Positions 19,523 to 29,180 of a stretch of 42,056 nucleotides of DNA are shown piece after piece (position 1 is the first letter of the stretch; each line of letters begins with the position of its first letter). The notes below the pieces were generated by a model. It did no database searches. It was not told the origin of the DNA and worked only from the letters and a program-made list of their open reading frames with translations. This DNA comes from Actinomycetota bacterium (GTDB lineage Bacteria > Actinomycetota > Thermoleophilia > Solirubrobacterales > Solirubrobacteraceae): contig VAWT01000160.1 of NCBI GenBank assembly GCA_005883415.1, positions 1-42,056 of the forward strand. Reading direction: 5' to 3'. The translations under genes were made by a program, and so were the position numbers.

Positions 19523-20380
19523 ATGAACCTGGGCGCGATCCTGACGGCGATGGTGACGCCGTTCGGCCCCGACGGGCGCGTCGACGAGGAGGCAGCCGTG
19601 CGGCTGATGAACCATCTCGCCGACCACGGATCGGATGGACTCGTGATCTGCGGCACGACGGGCGAGGTATCGACGCTGTCCGATTCCGAGCAGCTGGGGC
19701 TGATCGAGCTGGCGGTGCGGGAGATGAGCGGTCGCTGCACGATCGTGGCCGGCGTCGGGTCCAACGACACACGCCACGCGGTCGGCTTGACTGAACACGC
19801 CACCGAGCTCCGTCCCGACGCCCTTCTGTCCGTCAACCCTTACTACAACAAGCCGTCGCGTCGGGGCATCGTCCGGCATTACCAGGAGATCGACCGCGCC
19901 ACCGATCTCCCGATTCTCCTCTACAACATTCCCCAGCGAACGGCGTCCAATCTGGACAACGAGCTCCTGGCCGAGCTGGCCCAGCTCGAGCACATCGCCG
20001 GTGTCAAGCAGGCCAATCCCGAGAGCCTGCAGAAGATCGACGGCCTTCAGATCTACGCCGGCAACGACGACCTGCTCGCTGACGTCCTCGACATGGGCGA
20101 GCCCGGCGGGGTGCTCGTCGCCAGCCACCTGTTCGGGGAGGACATGCATCGCATGGTGGACGAGCCCGCGCGGCGCAGGGAGATCGACGCCTCGCTCAAG
20201 GACGCCTACACCGACCTCGCCGTTGCGCCGCTGGCCTGCACCGTGAAGGCGGCGCTGAAGCTGGTGGGACTCGATGTCGGTCCACCGCGGCTGCCGTACA
20301 TCGAGCTCGACGCAGACGAGCTCGCACCGGTGCGCGAGATGCTCGAGCGCCACGGGCTGCTTCAGACGACGACCGCGTGA
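19523..20380 (+). CDS. dapA: 4-hydroxy-tetrahydrodipicolinate synthase
   Basis: LTAMVTPFGPDGRVDEEAAVRLMNHLADHGSDGLVICGTTGEVSTLS; YYNKPSRRGIVRHYQEI; GVKQANPE. Confidence 0.94.
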   Translation: MNLGAILTAMVTPFGPDGRVDEEAAVRLMNHLADHGSDGLVICGTTGEVSTLSDSEQLGLIELAVREMSGRCTIVAGVGSNDTRHAVGLTEHATELRPDALLSVNPYYNKPSRRGIVRHYQEIDRATDLPILLYNIPQRTASNLDNELLAELAQLEHIAGVKQANPESLQKIDGLQIYAGNDDLLADVLDMGEPGGVLVASHLFGEDMHRMVDEPARRREIDASLKDAYTDLAVAPLACTVKAALKLVGLDVGPPRLPYIELDADELAPVREMLERHGLLQTTTA

Positions 20381-20402
20381 GAAGCGGTTTCAGAGCTCCA
20401 GC

Positions 20403-22070
20403 GTGACCGACGCCCTCAGGGTCCTGCCGCTCGGCGGTCTGGGCGAAATCGGCAAGAACATGACCGTCATCGAGTACGGCGGCCGGATCGTCGTGGTCGA
20501 TACCGGGCTGCGGTTCCCGACCACGGATATGCTGGGTATTGACCTTGTGCTGCCCGACTTCGCCTACCTCCGCGAGCGAGCCGAGGACATCGAGGCGATC
20601 GTCATAACCCACGGTCATGAGGACCACCTGGGGGCTCTGCCCTGGGTTCTGCGCGCGGTCTCAGAGGAACGTCAGCCACCCGTCTACGCCGGACGCCTGA
20701 CGATCGCCATGGCCCGCTCGAAGCTCGACGAGCACCGGCTCCGGGACGCCTCGCTGGCGGATCTGCCCCCGGGGGAAGAGCTGCAAGCGGGGCCGTTTTC
20801 GATCGAGATGGTGCACATGACCCACTCCATCCCCGACTCCTGCGCGGTTGCGGTCACCACGGATCTGGGCACGGTTTTGGTGACCGGCGACTACAAGTTC
20901 GACCAGACTCCCGTAGACGGTCCCCCTGCGGACGTCTCGCGCCTGGCGGAGCTGGGACGGTCAGGGATTCTGCTTCTTTGCGGCGACTCCACGAATGCCG
21001 ACCGGCCGGGCTTTTCGCCCTCTGAGCGCGAGGTCGGCCCGCAGCTCGAGGAGGTGTTCACCCACGCCGATGGGCGGATCATCGTGACCAGCTTTGCGTC
21101 GAACATCCACCGCGTCCAGCAGGTCATCGACGCCGCCGCCGCGCTGTCTCGCAAGGTGTCGCTCGTCGGACGCTCGATGCGAAAGAACGTCAACATCGGC
21201 CGCTCGCTCGGTCACATCGAGATTCCCGAAGGCCTGTTGGTGCCGCCGCACGAGGTGGAGGACTGGCCGGACCACAAGCTGGTCGTCATCTCCACTGGCT
21301 CCCAGGGGGAGCCACTGTCTGCGCTCAGGCGAATGGCATACAACGACCACCCGGCGATCCAGCTGCGCGACGGCGACACTGTCGTTTTCTCGGCCACGCC
21401 GATCCCCGGCAACGAGGGAGCGGTGGGGGAGACCGTCGACCGCCTCTTCCAGATCGGATGCCGCGTCATCACCACCCGCGAGGCGCCGATTCACGCCTCC
21501 GGCCATGGTTACCAGGAGGAGCTCAAGCTGATGCTCAACCTGGTCCGCCCACGCTACGTGATGCCGGTCCACGGCGATCACAAGCGCATGCACCTCCACG
21601 CCCAGCTGGCGGACGCGGTCGGAATCGATCCCGATCGGGTGTTTCTCGCTCAGAACGGGCTGCCGGTCGAGCTCGACTCCGGCGGCGCGAGGTTCGGGGA
21701 GCTCGAGCACTCGGGGATGATCTTCGTCGACGGCGTCGACATCGGCGATCCGGCCGACGCGGCGCTGCGCGACCGGCGGACCCTGTCGGCCGACGGGATC
21801 TTCATCGTCGTGGCCACCGTCTCGGTGCAGACCGGCGAGTCCGTGGTCCCGCCGGAGGTGATCTTCCGTGGCGTTCCGTTCATCGAGCTGGCGGACGAGC
21901 TCCTGGCCGAGATCCGCGAGGAGGTGGAGCGCTCGCTGTCCAAGTCAGCTCGCGACGGCGTGCGCGAGATCGACCTCCTCCAAGAGGAGCTTCACGATCA
22001 CCTAGCGGCATTCGTCTACGACCGCCTCCGGCGGCGGCCGATGGTGCTGCCGGTGGTCGTCGAGGTCTAG
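20403..22070 (+). CDS. rnj: Ribonuclease J
   Basis: LRVLPLGGLGEIGKNMTVIEYGGRIVVVDTGLRFP; ITHGHEDHLGALPWVL; MPVHGDHKRMHLHAQLA; GTG at 20403. Confidence 0.93.
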   Translation: MTDALRVLPLGGLGEIGKNMTVIEYGGRIVVVDTGLRFPTTDMLGIDLVLPDFAYLRERAEDIEAIVITHGHEDHLGALPWVLRAVSEERQPPVYAGRLTIAMARSKLDEHRLRDASLADLPPGEELQAGPFSIEMVHMTHSIPDSCAVAVTTDLGTVLVTGDYKFDQTPVDGPPADVSRLAELGRSGILLLCGDSTNADRPGFSPSEREVGPQLEEVFTHADGRIIVTSFASNIHRVQQVIDAAAALSRKVSLVGRSMRKNVNIGRSLGHIEIPEGLLVPPHEVEDWPDHKLVVISTGSQGEPLSALRRMAYNDHPAIQLRDGDTVVFSATPIPGNEGAVGETVDRLFQIGCRVITTREAPIHASGHGYQEELKLMLNLVRPRYVMPVHGDHKRMHLHAQLADAVGIDPDRVFLAQNGLPVELDSGGARFGELEHSGMIFVDGVDIGDPADAALRDRRTLSADGIFIVVATVSVQTGESVVPPEVIFRGVPFIELADELLAEIREEVERSLSKSARDGVREIDLLQEELHDHLAAFVYDRLRRRPMVLPVVVEV

Positions 22071-22128
22071 GGTCAGGGGCCTTTACCGGCTGACGCCATT
22101 CGGATACTCTGCGCCTTGGGGAATCGCA

Positions 22129-23967
22129 TTGCGTTGCGTAAAGGGGATTTGGGGCAGTGCTAACCGCCGGCGGGCGCTGGTTGGGGCCAGTCTGATCGCG
22201 GTCTGTTTGGGGGCCATCGCGGTCGTGTCGATCGCCGGTGCCGCCACGACCCGCAGCAAGCCCAGACAGGTATGCAAGACCGTCACGGCGCGCGTCGGCA
22301 CGAATCGCACCGGGAAGCGAACCCGTCGGATCCACTTCTGCGTCAGGAGCGCTCCGGTCGGGTCCCGGCGACTCGCGGTTCATCGTGGTGGCGGCGGCGG
22401 CATTGCTCCATTGATCTCGCATGCGGATGTGGGAGACCTCGCATCGGCGCCGGGTCTGATCCGCAACCGGTTTCATCGGCTCACGAAGGCCCCTGCGTTG
22501 CGGTCGATCGTGGGCGTGGCCGCGCCGACCGGCGCTACCAACGCCCCACCGCCGAGCGGTCCGCTCGACGTCAACATCGGCTCCTCGGATGTGATCCCGA
22601 TCTCGGCCACCCCGGAGCGACCACCGGACACGTTCGCGGCCGGCGAGCCGAGCGTCGCCGACGCCGGCAGGGTCGTGATGTACACGTTCAACTGGGATGC
22701 CGTGTACTCAACCGACGGCGGGCAGACGTGGACCGAGGTGGACCCACACAAGATCTTCCCCGCCGACCATGGCGGCTTCGGCTGCGATCAGGTCGTCCAG
22801 TACGACCCGAAGACCAAGGTATTCATCTGGGTGCTCCAATACCACTGCTTCCTCGGCGCCGACGTGGAAAGGGTCGCCTGGACCAGCGCGTCGAATCTCG
22901 CGGCGCACGGCGCAGACGCGTGGAAGACGGCCCCGCACGTCGACCTCGATCCCACGGCGATCGCCGGCAACAACACGTATCTCGACCAGCCACGCCTTGG
23001 GTTCACGCCGAAATTCCTCTACATCAGCCTCAACCAGGGGACGATGAGCGTCGACAGCTCGGGCAACCCAACAAAGGACAACGGGCTAAAGCACGGCGTA
23101 GTCGTCCGGATTCCTCGCAGCGCATTTGCCAGCACATCTAGCTCGCTCCCATACGGCTACGCGCTGCTGGATACGACCTCGATGCGCGTCGCTCAGAACG
23201 TCCGGGGATCGACGGAGTACTTCGTGGGGCACAACGGCGACGGTCAGCTCCGCATAGCCTGGATCGACGATAGCTCCAACTTCATCGACGACCAGGTCGT
23301 GAATTCCCCGACGATCGCCACCAAGGACTGGTCGGCGACCACCCCGGGCGGTGACAACATGCTCGATCGCCAGTCCTCGAGCCAGGGCTCCGCGGTCACC
23401 GGCGTCACCCAAGGGGGGGACGGCACTGTCTGGGCGGCCTGGTCCGAGGGCCGCCAGCTGGCCAACGGCACTCATCAGTACGCGCAGCCGCACGTGGCGT
23501 TTGCCGAGCTTCAGCAGTTCGCCGGGCACTCGGGATTCGCGCTCGTGCAACAGCGCGAGTACGTGAACCCCAGCTTCGCGTACGCGCTTCCGGATCTCGC
23601 GACCGACGCCAGCGGCGAGGTCGCGTTCGACGTGTACTGGGGCGGCGGCGGTCGCTACTACGCAAACCACGCCGTCGGGTTCATCGTTCCGCGCGACCAT
23701 CGCATCAATGCATTCGAGCCCGTGGCCGACCAGCTCTCGAGCTCCGACAGTCGAGACGCTGGAGCCCCGTTTTTTGATTATGAGACTGTGCGACCGTTGC
23801 CGAACAGCGACTGCCTGGCCGCCGCGGGCATCGTCAATCGCAAGGACAACACCAACGGGGAGGTCGGCTATCCGGTGTTCACGGTCTTCTCGCGGCCCGG
23901 CGTGCGGTGCCTGCCGCGCTTCGTCAACGTGCCCATCGTGGGCCTCCCGACAGCCAACGCGCGCTAA
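22129..23967 (+). CDS. Secreted hypothetical protein with sialidase/BNR (Asp-box)-like region
   Basis: N-terminal hydrophobic signal (ALVGASLIAVCLGAIAVVSIAGAA); Asp-box-like YSTDGGQTWTEV. Start codon uncertain (TTG in track). Confidence 0.6.
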   Translation: MRCVKGIWGSANRRRALVGASLIAVCLGAIAVVSIAGAATTRSKPRQVCKTVTARVGTNRTGKRTRRIHFCVRSAPVGSRRLAVHRGGGGGIAPLISHADVGDLASAPGLIRNRFHRLTKAPALRSIVGVAAPTGATNAPPPSGPLDVNIGSSDVIPISATPERPPDTFAAGEPSVADAGRVVMYTFNWDAVYSTDGGQTWTEVDPHKIFPADHGGFGCDQVVQYDPKTKVFIWVLQYHCFLGADVERVAWTSASNLAAHGADAWKTAPHVDLDPTAIAGNNTYLDQPRLGFTPKFLYISLNQGTMSVDSSGNPTKDNGLKHGVVVRIPRSAFASTSSSLPYGYALLDTTSMRVAQNVRGSTEYFVGHNGDGQLRIAWIDDSSNFIDDQVVNSPTIATKDWSATTPGGDNMLDRQSSSQGSAVTGVTQGGDGTVWAAWSEGRQLANGTHQYAQPHVAFAELQQFAGHSGFALVQQREYVNPSFAYALPDLATDASGEVAFDVYWGGGGRYYANHAVGFIVPRDHRINAFEPVADQLSSSDSRDAGAPFFDYETVRPLPNSDCLAAAGIVNRKDNTNGEVGYPVFTVFSRPGVRCLPRFVNVPIVGLPTANAR

Positions 23968-24100
23968 TCAGGCGACGGAGTCACCATGAGTGCTACGGTC
24001 CGCGTCCCGCGGGCAAGCCCGGAGACTGGATGGTTCTCCGGGGCGGGGCCTGTGGACAACACCAACGTTCGATTGCGTCGAGTAATCCGCTTCTGATCGA

Positions 24101-26466
24101 GTGCTGCCGCTGGCCGCAGCGATAGCCCTGGTCCTATCTGTTTCGCTCGTGCTCGGCACAGCGATCCTGACGCTGAGCGGGATCGAGCATCGCGGCCCGC
24201 TTGCCGCTCCGGTGGGGTTCGCCGCTCTGCTGGTGCTTGCCGGGCTCTGCATACACCTGCCGGGGCGGGCCGCGACCTGCGCAGTGATCGTCGCCGTCGT
24301 GGTGCTGGCTTCGCTGGTGTATATCGCGCATGCGGCCGGACGCTCACCTTTTCCGCTCTGGACGGTCGCGGTTGCCGCTGCAGCGGTGCTGGTTGCGCTG
24401 ATCCCGTTCGCGGCGGCCGGCCACGTCGGTCTGCTGGGCGTCGGTACCAACGACGACATGTCCGAGCATCTGTTGGCTGCTTGGGCATTGCAGGGCCACG
24501 CGCCGATCAACTCGGGCAGCTTGATCGGATCTGGATATCCGATCGGGCCGCACGCCATTGCTGCCGCCATCTCGAAACCGGCATCTCGCTCGAGCGCGCA
24601 TTCACTGGCTTGATCGTGGCGGTGCCGGCGCTGCTGGCATTGGCTGCCGCAGCCGCGATCCCGGGCGCTTCTCGGGTGGGGCGATCGATCGTTGCGGTGG
24701 CGGTGGGCTTGTGTTATCTGCAGGCTGCCTTCCTTGTCCAGGCCTCGTTTAAGGAAACGACGGAGTCACTGATCTTGGTCGCGTCGGTGGCGGCGCTATA
24801 CCAAGCCGGGCGAGGCCAGAATGGCCGTCGTTTGCGTCTGTTGCCGCTGGCAGTCCTTGGAGCCGGCAGCGTCTACGTCAACAGCTATCTCGGTGTGCTG
24901 TGGCCCGCGGGAACCCTCCTGGTGTGGTCCGTCGCGATGATGGCGATCGACCGGATGAGTGGGCGGGAGCTCCGGATGCAGCTACGAGCGCTTTCGATGC
25001 CCGTTGCACTCGGCGGCCTTGTCTTCTTGATTCTCACGCTCCCCGAGCTGGCGCGAATGATCACCTTCTCGCACTCGGCGTACAACCATGAGGGAGCGAC
25101 GGTGTTCGGCAATCTGCTGCACCGGTTATCGCCGCTGGAGTCACTCGGGATCTGGCCCAGGCTGGACTTCCGCTTTGGCCTTCCGCTGGGCTCGGCTGCC
25201 GGGATCTTGGCAATCGTGGCTGTGCCGGTCCTGATTGTGGCCACCTTCCGCAGCGTGGCTCGGCGAGAGCTGGCGCTGCCCTGCGCTCTGGTCACCGCGT
25301 GGCTCCTGTTCGCGGTCACGACCGGTCGAAGTCCGTACACCGCAGCGAAGGCGCTGGTCATCGGCGCGCCGCTCGCGACGCTGATGCTCGGACGCGAGCT
25401 GCTTGTCCTATGGCAGGCCTCGCCGCGGATGAAATCTCCGGCCGTACTCTTCGCAGGCCTCATTAGCGTGCTTCTTGCCGCTGGCGCCTATTCCTCGCTG
25501 GAGGTTCTGCGAGATGGCCCGGTCGGGCCCGCGTCACATCCTGATCAGTTGGCGAGCCTGAAGCGCACGATTGGACGCGACTCGACTTTGTTCCTGGGAG
25601 CGGACGACTATGTCCAATGGGAGTTGCGCGGAGCGGACGTGGCAACGCCGCCACAGCCGCTCTATACGAGAGCGGTAGTGCCGCTCCGAAGGACGAAGGC
25701 GCAGCCTGATCCCCCAGACGGTCCCTCCACCTCGGCAGCGACTCGGGACCGGCTGGCCGGGGTTGGCGTTCCGTTCGACTTCGACTCGGTTCCCACGGTC
25801 TGGTTGGACCGCTTCACGTACGCGATCCGTCCGCGGTCGGGTTACCTGAACCCGGCACCGTCGAATTGGAAGCTGGTTCGAACCACGACTTCATACGAGT
25901 TGTGGAAACGGTCTGGTCGCACGGACCGGTACCTGACGCTCGACGAGGCTGCCAACCCGGGCGCGCCTCTCAGCTGTGCGACGCCGGCAGAACGGGCGAT
26001 CGCAGACAAACGTGGCGTTGCAATGACCGAGCCCCCGCCCGTTGTGGGAGTGCGGTCAGCTTGGAGGGGAGCGGTCGGTTACGCCGGACGCTCAGCGCAG
26101 CAGACCCTGGATCTTGGCGCAGGTAGCTGGGCGATCTCCCTGCAGTACGACAGCGTGGTCCCGATCTCCTTAACGGCCGCCGGACTCCGCGCTGTCCTCC
26201 CACCGACCCTCGAGCCGCTTGCTCCCGACTGGTATGTGGGGACGCTCGACCTGGTCCGAGCGGCGCGGGTTCAAATCACCGTCACGTATCACTCACCCCC
26301 GCTCGCCGCCCGTGTGCTGGGAGCGCTTGGGTTGACCCGCGCCCCGGCGCCCACCGGCCTCTCGCCACTCGGTCGAGTCACGGCGAGCAGGCCATCATGG
26401 GCGCACCGTCTGATTCCACTTTCGCAGGCGTGCGGCCGCTACGTTGACTGGTATCTAGTCGCTTGA
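24101..26466 (+). pseudogene. Polytopic membrane protein (possible GT-C-like glycosyltransferase) split by an apparent 1-nt frameshift
   Basis: Frame A ends ...GSGYPIGPHAIAAAIS|KPASRSSAHSLA*; frame B continues ETGISLERAFTGLIVAVPALLALAAA.... Adding one G in ...ATCTCG(G)AAACC near 24573 restores AAAISETGISLERAF. Confidence 0.65.
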
Positions 26467-26470
26467 CGCT

Positions 26471-27262
26471 CTACCCGGCTCGCTCAGCCGACGTCAGGCC
26501 GCGCCGCGCGAACGCGGCGAATATCGCCGCGGCGGCCGCCAAGGCCACGAACGCGATTGCCACCTTCACGGGGGACCCGGCCAGCAGGCCGCGGCCGGCT
26601 TCCAGCACGGCAGTCACCGGGTTGGCGCTGGCCACGGCGTGGATCCAGCCAGTGAGGAGCTTGAGGGGGACGTATACGGGGGCCAGGAACAACAGCACGA
26701 ACACGGGCATCTGGATGAGGGCCCCGGCCTGTTCGGTTCGCAGGAACATCGCCAGTCCGCAGCCCCACAGCGCGGCCACGAGGTTCAGGATTACCCCCAA
26801 GCCGATCAGCCCCGTCAGCTGGACGCCGTTGCCGTCGACGTTCATGCCCCCGATCAGCGCGGCGACGGTCACGATCGTGCCGGTGAGCGCCCAGCGCAAC
26901 AGTGCGCCGATCGTGTAACCGGCGATGATCCCGCTGCGGCGCGGCGCGCTCAAAAGCAGCCGCCGGGCGAAGCCCGAGTCGAAATCGCGCGCCACCGCAA
27001 AGCCAGTGAACACTCCGCCGAAGGCCGCGGACTGCAGGAACACGAACACGAACTGGAACGCTGTGTATCCCGGCTTGTAGCTGAAGTTCGGCACGTCGGC
27101 GATCCGCGAGAGTCCCCCGGCGAAGGCGATCAGGAAGAACAGCGGGAAGATGATCGAGGGCAGCAGGATCGCGGGGTTGACGATCGTGTTGTGGATCGAG
27201 CGCCAGGCCACGCCGCGGGTGATGTACGCGAACCTACGCAGCTCGTCGAGGATGCCGGTCAT
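26471..27262 (-). CDS. ABC-2 type transporter permease
   Basis: TRGVAWRSIHNTIVNPAILLPSIIFPLFFLIAFAGG; six-TM-like profile; 4-nt overlap with the next permease. Confidence 0.85.
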   Translation of the reverse strand: MTGILDELRRFAYITRGVAWRSIHNTIVNPAILLPSIIFPLFFLIAFAGGLSRIADVPNFSYKPGYTAFQFVFVFLQSAAFGGVFTGFAVARDFDSGFARRLLLSAPRRSGIIAGYTIGALLRWALTGTIVTVAALIGGMNVDGNGVQLTGLIGLGVILNLVAALWGCGLAMFLRTEQAGALIQMPVFVLLFLAPVYVPLKLLTGWIHAVASANPVTAVLEAGRGLLAGSPVKVAIAFVALAAAAAIFAAFARRGLTSAERAG

Positions 27263-28086
27263 CGTCTGGCCAGCCTGGTCCTCATCGACCGCTGCGAGAG
27301 CCCCAGTGCGACCGCCAGAATCGCGATCGAGAACCCGAGTCCGAGCGCCAGGGCCTCTGCGTCCCAGCCCGTGATAACCAGGCTGCGCAGGCCCTCGATC
27401 AGGTAGGAGACGGGGTTGTAGGTGGCGATGTCGCGAAACCAGTCTGCCTTGATCAGGTTGCGAGGCAAGCTCGACGAGCTCAAGAACAGCGTCACGAACA
27501 GCAGCGGGAAGATGCCCTGAACGGCCTCGCCGGTGCCGAAGCGGAGCGCCAGCAGCGCCCCCAAGCTGGCGAAGGCGAACGAGATCAGAATGGAGAGAAC
27601 GAGCAGCACGAGCGCTCCGCCAACGCCGCTTGACAGCGTCACGCCGGCGGCCAGGCCCACGAGCAGGTAGACGATGGCCTGGATGATCCCGATCACGAGC
27701 GCCCCGCCCAGCTGGCCCACCAGCAGCGCCTCGCCACGCAGCGGCGTGAGCGCCAAGCGGTTGAGGAATCCGCTCTCGATGTCGCGCGCCAGATCGACGC
27801 CCGCGCTGATCGACACGAACATTGCGCCCTGGACGAACGTCATCGCGATCAGGAAGTCGCGGTAGTTGTCGGTCGGGAAGCGCGGGATCCGGGTCGCCGG
27901 GCTGAGCGCCGACCCGTTGATGGCAAACAGGATCAACGGGAAGACCATGGGAAACACGAGCAGCGCGCGCTGGCGCAGCGTGCGGACTATGGCCCGGCGT
28001 GCGAGGGCGGCCGTCTGCTCTACGAGCGTTGCCCTCGGCGCCGAGGGCCTTGTGCTCGGACCCCGGAGGGTCAGCTCAACGGCCAC
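27259..28086 (-). CDS. ABC-2 type transporter permease (DrrB-like)
   Basis: ALLVFPMVFPLILFAINGSALS...GFLNRLALTPLRGEALLVGQL; overlaps the upstream ATPase. Confidence 0.85.
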   Translation of the reverse strand: MAVELTLRGPSTRPSAPRATLVEQTAALARRAIVRTLRQRALLVFPMVFPLILFAINGSALSPATRIPRFPTDNYRDFLIAMTFVQGAMFVSISAGVDLARDIESGFLNRLALTPLRGEALLVGQLGGALVIGIIQAIVYLLVGLAAGVTLSSGVGGALVLLVLSILISFAFASLGALLALRFGTGEAVQGIFPLLFVTLFLSSSSLPRNLIKADWFRDIATYNPVSYLIEGLRSLVITGWDAEALALGLGFSIAILAVALGLSQRSMRTRLARR

Positions 28087-29089
28087 GTCGCCTCCGCCTA
28101 CGACGGGTCTGTGCGGGGGCCTCCGCAGGCGCGCCGTCCCCTGATCCCTCGAGCTTGCGACCGGTCTTGGCCAGGAACACGTCGTCGAGAGAGGGCTGGT
28201 GCAGCTGTAGCGTCTCCACTCGGAGCTCCGCCTGATCGAGTAGCCGGACGATCTCCGCCAGCTGGGCTTCGCCGCCGGGGAGCTGCACGGTGATGCTGCC
28301 GCGGCCGTTGCGGCGCATCTCGCCGAAGCGCGCGAGGAGCTCGGCCAGCCGCTCGCCCACGTCCGGGTCGGCTGGAGTTACCTCGACAGTGGGGCTCCCG
28401 ATCTCGGCCTTCAGCTGGCCGGGGGTTCCCTCGGCCACGATCCGGCCGTGGTCGATGATGCCGATCCGATCGGCCAGTGCGTCGGCCTCCTCGAGGTACT
28501 GGGTCGTAAGGAAGACGGTGATCCCCTCCTGATGGGCCAGCCGCTCCACCTACTCCCACAGCGCCGCGCGGCTTTGTAGGTCAAGACCAGTTGTGGGCTC
28601 GTCGAGGAACAGGATCCGCGGGGAATGGACGAGCGCCAGCGCCAGATCCAAGCGGCGCTTCATCCCGCCCGAGTAGCCGCCCACCCGCCGGTCCGCGGCC
28701 TCGGTCAACCCGACGCGCGCCAGCAGCTCGGCAGAGCGCTTGCGGCGCTGTTCTGAGGGCAAGCCTTGCAGCGTCGACTGTAGAAGCAGGTGCTCGCGGC
28801 CGGTGAGGATGGCGTCCAGCGCCGCCTCCTGGAGCGCGGCGCCGATCGTCGCCCGTACCTGAGCGCCCTGCCGGACCACGTCGTAGCCGGCAACGCTCGC
28901 CCGGCCGCTGGTGGGTGGCAGCAGCGTGGTGAGCACCAGCACGGTTGTCGATTTTCCGGCGCCGTTGGGACCGAGGAATCCGTAGATCTCGCCAGGGGAG
29001 ACGGTCAGATCGATTCCATCGACGGCCCGCGGTCCCTTGCGAAACTCGCGGACGAGCTGCTCGACCTCGATCGCCGCTTCGTGATTCAT
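28076..29089 (-). pseudogene. DrrA-like ABC transporter ATPase with an in-frame TAG stop
   Basis: Walker A GPNGAGKSTT, signature YSGGMKRRLDLALALVHSPRILFLDEPTTGLD, then RAALWE-TAG(28552..28550)-VERLAHQEGITVFLTTQYLEEADALADRIGIIDHGRIVAEGTP in the same frame. Confidence 0.85.
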
Positions 29090-29180
29090 AGATCGGACAG
29101 TAGCAAATGATCCGTGGACCCAATGATCGGTGCAGCCAACATAACCGCGTCCGTGGTGCCGCAGGGGCGTCCGAGTGGGG

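Noticed and set aside
29106-29128. Direct repeat AATGATC with 16-nt period upstream of the ABC ATPase
   Set aside because: Only two short copies; too weak to call an operator without comparative data.
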